Part shown: positions 27,336 to 36,161 of the stretch, one piece after another
Layout: the number at the start of each line of letters is the position of its first letter
Numbering within the stretch: position 1 is the first letter of the stretch
Origin: Puniceicoccaceae bacterium
GTDB lineage: Bacteria > Verrucomicrobiota > Verrucomicrobiia > Opitutales > Coraliomargaritaceae
Direction of reading: 5' to 3'
DNA: 48,208 bases
NCBI GenBank assembly: GCA_007117865.1
Contig: SKFT01000002.1
Coordinates: 1-48,208, forward strand
Notes under the pieces: generated by a model
What the model was told of the DNA's origin: nothing
Databases searched by the model: none
What the model saw: the letters and a program-made list of their open reading frames with translations, nothing else
Made by a program: the position numbers and the translations under genes

Positions 27336-27985
27336 CGGTGGCATCCGGAGCAGCTTTGCGGCGGGTTGACCTTCCAGTCGTGGACAAAAGTTTCCAGTTC
27401 GGCAACGGCTTCCGGTTCCGTTGGCCGCTCCCAATTGAGATCGTAAACGGCTTCGAGTGGCCGGATGTACTGCTCCGGATTGCGGTGGCACTCCAGGCAA
27501 AATGCCATACTCAGCGACTTGGCATGGTAAACCACTTCCATTTGGTTGACTTGGCCGTGGCACTCGACGCAACTGATGCCGCGGTTGACGTGGGCGGCGT
27601 GATTGAAATAGACGTAGTCCGGGGCGGCGTGAACTCGGACCCATGGGATCGGATTACCGGATTCATAGCTAGCCCGCACGGGTGCCAGTGCGGGACTGTC
27701 CACCTTGACCAGACTGTGGCAGCTCATGCAGGTGTTGGATGGTGGGATGTTGGCGTGTGCAGCGCGGTCGACATGGGTGTGGCAGTAGCGGCAGTCCATC
27801 CCCAACTGATCCACGTGAAGGGCATGGCTAAAGGCAACAGGCTGCGTCGGAGCATAGCCGATGCGGGTATATTCGGGTGTGAAATAATAGGTCACTCCAG
27901 CTGTAATCGCGGCGACTATGAACACAATGGCTACGATAATCTTGATCGGTAGCGTGTTAATGGATTTAGGAAAGAGATTAGCCAT
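27332..27985 (-). CDS. actA: Alternative complex III pentaheme cytochrome c subunit ActA
   Basis: This is a multiheme c-type cytochrome held by one N-terminal membrane helix (about 13-34). Five CXXCH motifs can be counted: CRYCH, CMSCH, CVECH, CLECH and CSGCH, the number known for ActA. Other histidines (for example HALHVDQLG and HAAHVNRG) are placed as distal ligands for bis-His hemes. It conducts electrons from ActB towards ActE or the oxidase. It is the first recognisable ACIII gene; a 61-codon gene precedes it by 40 bases. Confidence 0.96.
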   Translation of the reverse strand: MANLFPKSINTLPIKIIVAIVFIVAAITAGVTYYFTPEYTRIGYAPTQPVAFSHALHVDQLGMDCRYCHTHVDRAAHANIPPSNTCMSCHSLVKVDSPALAPVRASYESGNPIPWVRVHAAPDYVYFNHAAHVNRGISCVECHGQVNQMEVVYHAKSLSMAFCLECHRNPEQYIRPLEAVYDLNWERPTEPEAVAELETFVHDWKVNPPQSCSGCHR

Positions 27986-28025
27986 TGGTATGTAAGTCGG
28001 CAGTCGTTAATAACGGATCATTGTT

Positions 28026-28211
28026 TTAATGCAAACGGGCCACCGTGTGAGAGGCCTTTCGCACCTTCACCGGCAATGATGCTTCCGCGGAGGATGGCCG
28101 GGCCGGGTTGGCGCGAATGCCTGCAGCTGCGGCTGGCAGCAACATTAAGCCACAGCCCCCTGCCATTACTTTACCTAAGAAACCTTTGCGCGACGTTTTC
28201 GATACAGTCAT
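28026..28211 (-). CDS. 61-residue Tat-signal-like peptide at the head of the ACIII locus
   Basis: I do not recognise a named family. The N-terminus TSRKGFLGKVMAGG followed by a hydrophobic run (about 16-32) resembles a Tat signal with RK instead of RR. It is reminiscent of the small Tat-target proteins found beside formate dehydrogenase genes. The short basic tail ends in KASHTVARLH. There is no CXXCH or FeS motif. The ATG at 28211 is plausible, and the gene lies 40 bases before actA in the same direction, so it may be the first gene of the operon. It could be a small accessory subunit or chaperone-like factor. Confidence 0.55.
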   Translation of the reverse strand: MTVSKTSRKGFLGKVMAGGCGLMLLPAAAAGIRANPARPSSAEASLPVKVRKASHTVARLH

Positions 28212-28353
28212 GATAAGAGGTTGAATAGGGACGTATTAGCCGAATCTGGCAACCGTTTTTTTTACATTAATAAAAAAAATCGTTTTCCGTTAAGTTGGCA
28301 AAAATCCCCAATCCTATCTTCCTACTTGATAGCCAAAAACTTGCGCTTATCCC

Positions 28354-29304
28354 TTAAAATCCCTTAATGCGGAAAAGACCGGTAACGCTGGCATTGTTGT
28401 GAATGCGATGGATCGCCTCGCCCAAGAGTCTTGAAACGCTCAAAACGGTAATGGGTAATGTGGTGTCAGTTTTTACGACCGTGGTATCGGTTGTGATCAG
28501 GCGATCCAGAATTCCACCGGACAGGCGCTCATAGCCGAGATCGTTCAATACTCCGTGACTGACGGCTGCCATTACCCGGCGGGCTCCGTTTTTCTTCAGT
28601 AATTTGGCCGCTGCAACCAGCGTTCCGGCCGTTTCGGTCATGTCGTCAACCAATAAAACATCCCGGCCCTCGACGTCACCGACCAGCGAAACCGCTTCGA
28701 CGGTAGTGGCATCAGTGCGGCGCTTGGCAATGAAACCGAGTGGCACCTTCAGTAAATCGGCGTAAGCGGAGGCCATTTTCATGCCACCCACATCCGGCGA
28801 GAAGAGCGTCAAGTTCTCGGTTTTGATATCCTTAAGGTATTCAAACAATACCGGAGAGGCATAAATATGGTCCACCGGAATATCGAAGAATCCCTGGATT
28901 TGCTGTGCGTGCAAATCCACGGTGAGCACCCGGTTGGCACCCGATGCCACCAGTAGGTTGGCCACCAGTTTGGAGGTGATCGGTACCCGCGGTTGATCCT
29001 TGCGGTCCTGTCGCGCATAGCCATAGAAGGGAATCACCGCCGTTATGCGGCTGGCGGAGGCACGGCGGGCGGCATCAATCATGATGAAAAGCTCCATTAG
29101 GTGCTGATTGGCCGGATTGTTGGTGGATTGGATTATGAAGACGTCCGCACCGCGAATGTTTTCATTGATCCTTACAAAAGTTTCTCCGTCGGGAAAACTT
29201 TCCACTGTCGCTTCCCCGAGTGGCACGTCGAGGTAGCTGCAGATTTTCTTGGCAAGTGGTAGATTGCTGTTACCGCAAAAAATTTTTAAGTTGCTTTCAG
29301 GCAT
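28354..29304 (-). CDS. prs: Ribose-phosphate pyrophosphokinase (PRPP synthetase)
   Basis: The enzyme makes PRPP from ribose 5-phosphate and ATP, for nucleotides, histidine and tryptophan. Signatures: the ATP-binding flexible region YGYARQDRKDQPR, the metal site VDLHAQQIQGFF, and the PRPP loop VLLVDDMTETAGT. Length (316) is normal for class I enzymes. The ATG at 29304 has no Shine-Dalgarno sequence. It lies upstream of the ACIII locus in the same direction with 142 bases between, and I see no clear terminator, so read-through is possible. HisG, which uses PRPP, is elsewhere in the window. Confidence 0.97.
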   Translation of the reverse strand: MPESNLKIFCGNSNLPLAKKICSYLDVPLGEATVESFPDGETFVRINENIRGADVFIIQSTNNPANQHLMELFIMIDAARRASASRITAVIPFYGYARQDRKDQPRVPITSKLVANLLVASGANRVLTVDLHAQQIQGFFDIPVDHIYASPVLFEYLKDIKTENLTLFSPDVGGMKMASAYADLLKVPLGFIAKRRTDATTVEAVSLVGDVEGRDVLLVDDMTETAGTLVAAAKLLKKNGARRVMAAVSHGVLNDLGYERLSGGILDRLITTDTTVVKTDTTLPITVLSVSRLLGEAIHRIHNNASVTGLFRIKGF

Positions 29305-29418
29305 GATTGGCGAATGGGAGGCTGGGCGATGACACGAGTGAAAGGCATCTTTTTTGTCGAACGCAGGCTGCGGTGCAAGAATAATGCTACGCTATTGTGA
29401 CAAATGCCCTCCAGTGAA

Positions 29419-29456
29419 TTAACCCAACCCAGCGTAGCCGGCACCAAAAGATGAAA
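29419..29456. repeat. Dispersed repeat R3, copy upstream of prs
   Basis: This is the second copy of the element at 11475-11512 (35/38 identical). CCAACCC inside it (29424-29430) is complementary to GGGTTGG at 29467-29473, so the copy can form the left arm of a larger stem-loop. The gene-free stretch 29305-29862 holds this element, a further hairpin and repeat R1; no gene or promoter could be recognised in the rest of it. Confidence 0.75.
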
Positions 29457-29474
29457 CCGCGTCGCCGGGTTGGA

Positions 29475-29506
29475 TCCCGGTGGAATAGTCTTTGCCTTCC
29501 ACGGGA
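29475..29506. other. Inverted repeat (10-11 bp arms) inside the prs-fur interval
   Basis: TCCCGGTGGAA (29475-29485) and TTCCACGGGA (29497-29506) are complementary apart from one bulged base, with an 11-base loop. A related CCCAGTGGAATA follows at 29520-29531. Together with the neighbouring R3 stem this resembles a palindromic REP- or MITE-like element. Confidence 0.6.
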
Positions 29507-29586
29507 TGAATGGCGAATCCCAGTGGAATAAGCTTCGCATTGCACCGGATAAATGAGTAATGGAGAAGATGGCGTAGCCAATCGCT

Positions 29587-29677
29587 ATCGAAAGCGACGT
29601 AGCGAAAGCGGAGATGGCGTAGTCGGGCGGACGCACAGGAGCGCGTCCCTCCATCGGAAGGCATGTTCCAGGGGGGC
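29587..29677. repeat. Dispersed repeat R1, right copy
   Basis: This is the second copy of the repeat at 1-90, in the same orientation, with the 38-base identical core at 29611-29648. The short segment shared with 11557-11574 lies just before it (29568-29584). Confidence 0.8.
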
Positions 29678-29862
29678 AATCTCCTGCTTGATCGCGCTTT
29701 AATTGCCGCGCTACGTCCAGCGACCTGTCCGCCGTAGCTCGCAGAGCGAAGGGGGGAGCAAGTGGTAAGAAAGCTATTTGCTACTGACTCCTGATTTTAG
29801 GATTTTAAAAACCTCCTCTAATAGCTTGCCAAGACAGTCCCGCTGGAACCATTATCATTGGA

Positions 29863-30327
29863 ATGAACGACTCCTGTCTGCATATTTGTGAACATGATGC
29901 CCCCGCCAGCACCGTGGAGAGTCTGGTGGAACATTGTCGTTCCAAGGGGCTGCGCAAAACGGCTTTATTGGTTGCCCTGTTGCGGCTTTTTTTGAATTCC
30001 ATTAAGCCCATTAGTGTCCAGGCCATTCAATCCGATTCCTCTATTGGAGATAGTTGTGACACCGCGACGGTATACCGCTTGCTTGGGCGATTGGAGGAGC
30101 GCGGAATCGTCCGGCGTATCGGTTCGCATGAGCGCTCGATGCATTACGTCCTGAATTTGGGGCACAATCATCGCGAATACTTGATCTGCACGCAGTGCGG
30201 CGGCGTGGAAGTGTTGGATTTTCCTTGCCCCGTTGATACCCTTGAGCAAAAAATTGCCCGCAAAACAGGTTATCAGCATCTCTATCATGAGCTGCAGTTT
30301 TTCGGCGTCTGCCCAAAGTGCGCTTAG
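29863..30327 (+). CDS. Fur-family metal-responsive transcriptional regulator
   Basis: This is a 154-residue DNA-binding repressor of the Fur/Zur/Per superfamily. The winged helix includes DTATVYRLLGRLEERGIV (about 66-83) as recognition helix. Structural-zinc cysteine pairs are Cys109/Cys112 (CTQC) and Cys150/Cys153 (CPKC). The HNHREY stretch (101-106) is a shortened form of the usual HHDH sensor site. Which metal it senses cannot be told; Zur-like is possible given folE2 in the window. The ATTATCATT sequence just before the ATG contains one Fur-box hexamer and could be a weak autoregulatory site. Its stop overlaps the ymdB stop on the other strand. Confidence 0.9.
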   Translation: MNDSCLHICEHDAPASTVESLVEHCRSKGLRKTALLVALLRLFLNSIKPISVQAIQSDSSIGDSCDTATVYRLLGRLEERGIVRRIGSHERSMHYVLNLGHNHREYLICTQCGGVEVLDFPCPVDTLEQKIARKTGYQHLYHELQFFGVCPKCA

Positions 30328-31121
30328 CCGCCCAAGACCTTTCGGGCTTTTGTGAATGACTGAATCTGCGTGGCTTTTCGGTTGGCTGGATTAAAGTGAA
30401 TCAGGCTTCCGACCAAACGAACATCATTTTGCGCAACTGGCAATTTGCGTTTCATGCCGTCGCGTTGGGCTTGTATAACTGGTGCCACTTCGCGACCAAT
30501 GATGGAATCATAGGGTCCGCACATGCCGACGTCAGTTTGGTAGGCGGTTCCAGCTGGCAGGATTGTTGCATCAGCGGTGGCAACGTGCGTGTGTGTCCCG
30601 AGGACGGCTGTGACTTTACCGTCGAGATAGCGCCCCAGCGCCAGTTTTTCAGAAGTGGCCTCAGCGTGGATTTCAACTAGGATTGCATCCGCTTGATCAC
30701 CTATTTCGGCCAGCAATTTATCGGCACAGGCATAAGGACAATGCACGGGGCCCTTCATGAAGGTGCGTCCCATTAACGTAAAAACCGCGAGCTTCCCCTG
30801 TTGCCCCGATAGCAGTAGCCAGCGACGCCCCGGACACTCTGGAGGCAGGTTGGCGGGACGACAGACCTTGTCCAAGGCACCAATTTCATTGTCAAAGTTG
30901 CGTTGATCCCATACGTGATCTCCTAGAGTAAGAGCATCGACCCCTGCTTGAGTAAGCTCATTGGCAATCGCCGCGGTAAGACCAGCCCCGCCAGCGGCGT
31001 TTTCTCCGTTGGCAATTAGCCAATCCAATGCCAGCGACTCGCGCAAGGCCTTTGCTTCAGCAAGAACCGCTTGCCTGCCGGGGCGACCGACGATGTCACC
31101 GAGAAACAGAAACGCAGGCAT
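30324..31121 (-). CDS. ymdB: YmdB-family metallophosphodiesterase
   Basis: This is a dinuclear-metal phosphoesterase of the TIGR00282/YmdB group. Characterised members hydrolyse 2',3'-cyclic nucleotides and affect biofilm and motility decisions in Bacillus. Metal-site motifs: LGDIVGRPGR, ANGENAAGG, LGDHVWDQ, VEIHAEATSEK and GTHTHVATAD, with GMCGPYDSIIG near the end. Length (265) is normal. Its ATG overlaps the clpX stop by one base (TAATG), so translation is probably coupled to clpX. The 3' end overlaps the convergent Fur-family gene by four bases. Confidence 0.92.
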   Translation of the reverse strand: MPAFLFLGDIVGRPGRQAVLAEAKALRESLALDWLIANGENAAGGAGLTAAIANELTQAGVDALTLGDHVWDQRNFDNEIGALDKVCRPANLPPECPGRRWLLLSGQQGKLAVFTLMGRTFMKGPVHCPYACADKLLAEIGDQADAILVEIHAEATSEKLALGRYLDGKVTAVLGTHTHVATADATILPAGTAYQTDVGMCGPYDSIIGREVAPVIQAQRDGMKRKLPVAQNDVRLVGSLIHFNPANRKATQIQSFTKARKVLGG

Positions 31122-32446
31122 TATGCGGCATCTTTGGCGGAGGATTCTTTTTTGCCGTCTGTTTTCCTCAGTTTTATTTTAGGTTTGCTACTGCCTTCTA
31201 CAGAACCGCGGGTAATCGTTACTTCCTCAACATCCGTGCTCTGTGGCAACTCATACATTATGTCCATCATGATACGCTCCATGATGGCACGCAGTGCGCG
31301 TGCTCCGGTTTTGAGTGCAATCGCCTTATTCGCAATCGCGATAATTGCGTCGCGCGTGAAATGTAGTCGCACATCCTCCATAGAGAACAGTTTTCCATAC
31401 TGTTTAGTGAGGGCGTTGCGGGTATTTTGCAGTATATGCTCCAGGTCGCTAACGGTGAGCTCTTCCAAAACGGCAACCATTGGCAATCGTCCAATGAATT
31501 CGGGGATCATGCCAAAGTGCACCAAGTCTTCGGGCTGCACTTCGCGCAATAAGTCGGTTGATTTAGGTTCCTCGCCACGGGCGTTTTTTTGACCAAAACC
31601 CATTGCCTTGGCATTGGTTCGCGAGCCGACAATACGCTCCAACCCAACAAAGGCACCTCCGCAAACAAACAAAATGTTGGAGGTATCGACCTGGATGTAT
31701 TCCTGGTTGGGATGTTTGCGTCCACCTTGAGGCGGCACATTGCAAACAGTACCTTCAAGGATTTTCAGCAAAGCTTGTTGGACGCCTTCGCCAGACACAT
31801 CGCGGGTAATACTAACGTTGTCGGTTTTACGTCCGATCTTATCAATTTCATCGACGTAAATGATACCGCATTGTGCACGTTCGACGTTGTAATCAGCTGC
31901 TTGCAGCAGTCGCAAAACAATATTTTCCACATCCTCGCCGACATAGCCGGCTTCGGTCAGGGTGGTGGCATCAACAATGGCAAAGGGCACGTCAATGATC
32001 TTGGCAAGCGTGCGCGCCAACAGGGTCTTGCCGCTGCCAGTGGGCCCGAGGAGGAGAATATTGCTTTTTTCGATTTCCACATCCTCAAATCCATCCTTCG
32101 GCGCTTCGTATTGCAATTTCTCAGCCGCCAATCGCTTGTAGTGGTTGTATACGGCGACGGAGAGCGCTTTCTTGGCGTAATCCTGTCCAATGATATATTC
32201 GTCCAAGGCGGATTTGATCGCATTGGGCTTTAGCAATTTGAACTTGCCCGCCTCGCTCGCTTTTGCTCCACCTTTGCCTGCGGGTGCTTTTTCCTGTTCC
32301 GCAAGCTCACGGTCAATGATGGTCTTGCAAACAGAGACGCACGAGTCGCAAATGTGAACACCTGCTGGTCCGGCAATCATTTTACGCACTTCGTTGTGCG
32401 CTTTACCACAGAAGGAACAGAAGGTCATGCGGGTTGCTTTAGCCAT
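31121..32446 (-). CDS. clpX: ATP-dependent Clp protease ATP-binding subunit ClpX
   Basis: This hexameric AAA+ unfoldase feeds substrates to ClpP. The N-terminal zinc domain has CSFC (10-13) and CDSC (33-36). The AAA+ core has Walker A GPTGSGKT, Walker [11 protein letters not shown], the pore loop AGYVGEDVE, the RKH loop GGRKHPNQ and sensor [13 protein letters not shown]. An Ala/Gly/Lys-rich linker of about 20 residues separates the zinc domain from the core. Length (441) is normal. It lies 12 bases after clpP and is the standard partner of it. Confidence 0.98.
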   Translation of the reverse strand: MAKATRMTFCSFCGKAHNEVRKMIAGPAGVHICDSCVSVCKTIIDRELAEQEKAPAGKGGAKASEAGKFKLLKPNAIKSALDEYIIGQDYAKKALSVAVYNHYKRLAAEKLQYEAPKDGFEDVEIEKSNILLLGPTGSGKTLLARTLAKIIDVPFAIVDATTLTEAGYVGEDVENIVLRLLQAADYNVERAQCGIIYVDEIDKIGRKTDNVSITRDVSGEGVQQALLKILEGTVCNVPPQGGRKHPNQEYIQVDTSNILFVCGGAFVGLERIVGSRTNAKAMGFGQKNARGEEPKSTDLLREVQPEDLVHFGMIPEFIGRLPMVAVLEELTVSDLEHILQNTRNALTKQYGKLFSMEDVRLHFTRDAIIAIANKAIALKTGARALRAIMERIMMDIMYELPQSTDVEEVTITRGSVEGSSKPKIKLRKTDGKKESSAKDAA

Positions 32447-32458
32447 GGTAATGGAAAA

Positions 32459-33067
<609 letters not shown>

Positions 33068-33183
33068 GATTGTTGACTGATTGATTGAATGTTAGTGCGT
33101 AGCTCGATTTAAAGCTCTTTACAGAACGTTCTATTAAATGGGAAGCTTTGCAAATTGCAACTGCCTTTCTCCATCTGCTCCAG

Positions 33184-34515
33184 TTAGGCGTCTGATTTCA
33201 CCGCCTCTTTGTTTTCGCCCAAAGCGTTGTCAAGCAGCCAGTCCACGGTTTTGCCCAACAAAACATTGCGCTGGATTTCACGAATCCGGGCGCGGTCTTT
33301 TTTTAACTCTGCGACAAATTTCTCCGGCTTGACTCGCTGCATCATCGCTTCCTGGTAAACGGCTTGGCTGAGGTCTTCGTTGCTCACTGAGAGGGATTCA
33401 GCTTCAGCAATCTTCAGCAAAATGAAACGATCCTTAAGCGAAGCCTGTGCGGATTTGGCCGCGCCTTCGTAAAGTGTCTCCTTGTGGGCCTCAAAGTCCT
33501 CCATGGAAGCACCTTGCTGAAGATTGCGCCGCATAAAGCTTGCCAATAGGTTTTGGGTTTCGTGCTCAAGTCCGGACTCCGGTAGCGGAAATTCAACCAT
33601 GCCCCGCAGGCTTTCCACCAGCTCCTGCTTTTGCTTGGAGCGCCCTTCATAGGCTTTGCGTTGCTCAAGCTCTTGTTTTAAACGCTTTCGCAAATCTTCC
33701 TCGCTATCGGCTTGCACGCTCTTGAGGAAGGCTTCGTCAATATCGGGCAATACGCGCTCGCGTACTTCTTCAACCTTGATGCTGTAGCTGACGGTTTTGC
33801 CAGCCAGTTCATTGGGAGTGAAATCTTGCGGGAAAGTTTGCTCCACTGTTTTCTCCTCATCTTTTGACATGCCCACCAAGCCTTCTGCTATGGCACGCAC
33901 GGACGGAGAGGATTCATCCGCACCGGCTTCTTCCCAAGTGCTCTTTTGGGTGCCGTAAATGGGCGCATCCGGCACAATCTCGGTGACGGGTTTGCCAGCG
34001 AGGCTGCCTTCGTAGCTGCAGCGGACGTAGTCGCCTTTCGCGGCGGCTCGCTCAACCGGGTTGAATTCAGCACGTTGTGAGCGGATGCGATCCAGCGCGG
34101 TTTGCACTTCCTCGTCGCTGACAGTGCTATCAACGGCTTCTACCTTAAGGGATTGGTAATCGGGCAGGCTAAAGACCGGAACTACGTCGACAGTGAAAAC
34201 GACTTCAGCAGGGGCGTCTTCTTTTACGTCACCCACTTGCATATCAATCATCGAATACAATTCAAGGTCGCCTTTTTCAATCGCTTGTTCGTTGGCTTTA
34301 ATGGCAACGCGCTGTTTGAGCTCTTCAGCGATTTTTTTAGCGAAGCGCATCTTGATCATATTCGCCGGTGCCTTGCCCGGACGAAATCCCGGCAGTTGCG
34401 CATGTTTATGATATTCTTGAAAAACGGCTTTGGCCATGCTGTTGACTTCCTCGGCGGAGAAAGATGCAGTCACGGTTTTGCGCGTATCGGATTGATCTTG
34501 GATGGATGTGTTCAC
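33184..34515 (-). CDS. tig: Trigger factor (ribosome-associated chaperone)
   Basis: Tig binds nascent chains at the ribosome exit and has peptidyl-prolyl isomerase activity. The N-terminal ribosome-binding domain contains PGFRPGKAP (the ribosome-docking signature GFRxGxxP, about residues 43-51). A central FKBP-type domain begins near GDYVRCSYEG, and a long helical C-terminal chaperone domain follows. The track start (34587) is a TTG; the GTG at 34515 gives a sequence beginning NTSIQDQSDTRKTV, the normal Tig N-terminus, and 443 residues. No ATG is available. clpP follows after 116 bases. Confidence 0.95.
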   Translation of the reverse strand: MNTSIQDQSDTRKTVTASFSAEEVNSMAKAVFQEYHKHAQLPGFRPGKAPANMIKMRFAKKIAEELKQRVAIKANEQAIEKGDLELYSMIDMQVGDVKEDAPAEVVFTVDVVPVFSLPDYQSLKVEAVDSTVSDEEVQTALDRIRSQRAEFNPVERAAAKGDYVRCSYEGSLAGKPVTEIVPDAPIYGTQKSTWEEAGADESSPSVRAIAEGLVGMSKDEEKTVEQTFPQDFTPNELAGKTVSYSIKVEEVRERVLPDIDEAFLKSVQADSEEDLRKRLKQELEQRKAYEGRSKQKQELVESLRGMVEFPLPESGLEHETQNLLASFMRRNLQQGASMEDFEAHKETLYEGAAKSAQASLKDRFILLKIAEAESLSVSNEDLSQAVYQEAMMQRVKPEKFVAELKKDRARIREIQRNVLLGKTVDWLLDNALGENKEAVKSDA

Positions 34516-34725
34516 GTCGTTGATAAATGGTTGATGCGAATAGGAATCAAAACAATCCAAAAAGAAGAAAAGCCGGGCCAAGGTCAATGGCTTTAACTGA
34601 AAAAATGCTGTGTTGGTTTTCGCGACGGTTTTTCGTTGCTAAAAGTGATCTTTTCGTGACATTAAGTTCCTCCTCAATCTCCTGTCTTTATTTCTCTAGA
34701 AACCCTCACGTTAACTGCTAATGCT

Positions 34726-35682
34726 ATGAATAAAAAACTTTTTTGCGGCTTGCTGTTGGCCTTTGTATCTTTAGCCGCAAACCATGTGCTGGCCGATGTC
34801 ATCTCGATCAAGGGTGCCAACGGCCGGGTAGTTGACTTTTTGGGTATACGCCAGGCCAACGATGAGGGCATGTATATGATGATCAGTCGCAATGAGGGGG
34901 AGATTTTCGTTCCCTGGAGCGTTTTTGATCTGAACGCAATGCAATCGGAGCATCCTCGGATTTTTGAAATTTACCAGCGGCTGCTCACTCCCAATGTTCA
35001 AGTCGCTGACATGAATTTGGGCGTTTACGAGAATATGCTAACCTTGCCGCAGATGATTGAAAAGGCCAAGCGCTTAAGCCTACGCTCATTAACGCTGCCA
35101 GTCCCGCCTATGTCGCACTTTTTTGAGACAAGCAGCTTTAACGGAAATTATTCTGGCCCCCTGCGTAATTATTATACGACTTGGCAGCGACGCTCAGAGG
35201 AGTTCGCAAGAAACTATGAAAGGATGTTGGATGATTTTTTTAAGCTTAATCCTGCCGATGCACGCAGGGAAACCTGGGAGTTGTGGTCTGGGTCTCGGGA
35301 AAACGTAATTAATACCGTTATCGTAGATGTTCATCCACCAAAACATGTTGTCAATTTCACAATTCAGCATTTGCTCAATGAATGCACCGACAGTAACATG
35401 CGCAGCCGTAGTCTGATAGTGCAATACTATCGTTCACATAAGGACGTCTACGACGCGATAATCGATTTTTTCAATCAATTGACCAACACATTTGATGCCG
35501 ATCTCGTGCTTGGACAGGTGCGCGATATAACGGTCCAGCGCACGTCTTTGGATCGTGCCAAAGCGCACTTTGTAAGGATGCAAAATACCGCTGCGCTGGA
35601 CGTGGCCAATTTTCATCGCGACATGGCACGTTTTATTCAGGAATGGGATTTGTTTCCCGAGCCTGAGCATTCAAGGCGTTGA
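34726..35682 (+). CDS. Secreted protein of unknown function
   Basis: I do not recognise a family. The first 23 residues form a clear signal peptide (MNKKLFCGLLLAFVSLAANHVLA) with cleavage before DVISIKG; there is no lipobox. Residues 25-80 (ISIKGANGRVVDFLGIRQ ... FVPWSVFDL) look like a small beta domain, loosely resembling SHD1-type modules. The remaining 220 residues are probably mostly helical, with many charged and aromatic residues. There is no enzyme motif or transmembrane helix besides the signal. The gene stands between tig (divergent) and rnpB. Codon use is like its neighbours. The gap of 210 bases to tig must contain both promoters, but none is convincing. Confidence 0.7.
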   Translation: MNKKLFCGLLLAFVSLAANHVLADVISIKGANGRVVDFLGIRQANDEGMYMMISRNEGEIFVPWSVFDLNAMQSEHPRIFEIYQRLLTPNVQVADMNLGVYENMLTLPQMIEKAKRLSLRSLTLPVPPMSHFFETSSFNGNYSGPLRNYYTTWQRRSEEFARNYERMLDDFFKLNPADARRETWELWSGSRENVINTVIVDVHPPKHVVNFTIQHLLNECTDSNMRSRSLIVQYYRSHKDVYDAIIDFFNQLTNTFDADLVLGQVRDITVQRTSLDRAKAHFVRMQNTAALDVANFHRDMARFIQEWDLFPEPEHSRR

Positions 35683-35689
35683 TTTGATC

Positions 35690-35720
35690 TTGTCATTGCC
35701 ATTTTTTACTGTGATATAGA
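35690..35720 (+). promoter_or_regulatory. Promoter of rnpB
   Basis: TTGTCA (35690-35695) and TATAGA (35715-35720) match the sigma consensus at 5/6 and 4/6, with a rather long 19-base spacer. The -10 box ends exactly 5 bases before the first base of the P1 helix, placing the start at about 35726-35727. Confidence 0.6.
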
Positions 35721-35725
35721 TTGCT

Positions 35726-36107
35726 GTTGGATCCGTGGTTCGGGCGTTTGCTCCGGGGAAACTTGGAGAGGAAAGTCCGGACGCCATAGGGTAGGGTGCC
35801 CTGTGAAAGCAGGGGAGTTCAGGTGTAAGCCGGAATGACGGAAAGTGTCACAGAAAATAAACCGCCCCAAGCGAGTCGAGGGGTAAGGGTGAAACGGCGG
35901 GGTAAGAGCCCACCGCTCCCAAGGTAACAAGGGAGGCACGACAAACCCCACCCGGCGCAAGGCAAAATAGGGGATCGGGCGACCCGCCCAATGATTCCGG
36001 GTATGCCGCACCTCGCAAGAGGATCCTGCGCAAACGGGATAGATGAATAAACGCCGAACCGGCTCTGCCGGTGAACAAAATCCGGCTTATAGAACCACGG
36101 ATCCAAC
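35726..36107 (+). ncRNA. rnpB: RNase P RNA (class A)
   Basis: This is the catalytic RNA that matures tRNA 5' ends. The two ends are perfectly complementary over 15 bases (GTTGGATCCGTGGTT / AACCACGGATCCAAC), forming helix P1. Conserved blocks are present in order: GAGGAAAGTCCGGACGCC near the 5' end, ACAGAAAATAAACCGCC (about 35848-35864), GGTAAGGGTGAAACGGCGGGG in parts, and GATGAATAAACGCCG plus ACAAAATCCGGCTTATAG near the 3' end. Total length of about 382 bases suits bacterial class A. ORFs listed on the minus strand here are artefacts of this RNA. Confidence 0.97.
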
Positions 36108-36161
36108 CCATTTCTTTTAATTATCGGCTTGTCGGCATGGGGGTAGCTTTGTCAAGTTGTT

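Noticed and set aside
28212-28353. Promoter of the ACIII locus
   Set aside because: The interval is AT-rich with isolated TTGCCA and TAATAC boxes, but their spacing does not fit a sigma-70 promoter.
29286-29679. Minus-strand ORFs of 64-122 codons in the prs-fur interval
   Set aside because: They run through the dispersed repeats R1 and R3 and the inverted repeats; products have no domain or plausible composition.
31589-32233. 214-codon forward ORF opposite clpX
   Set aside because: It is antisense to the Walker regions of ClpX; no independent support.
34588-34725. Promoters for tig and the secreted-protein gene
   Set aside because: Several weak hexamer matches exist (for example GTGACA), but none has both boxes at good spacing, so no site is called.
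35706-36111. Three minus-strand ORFs across 35706-36111
   Set aside because: They coincide exactly with the RNase P RNA gene and reflect its sequence, not a protein.
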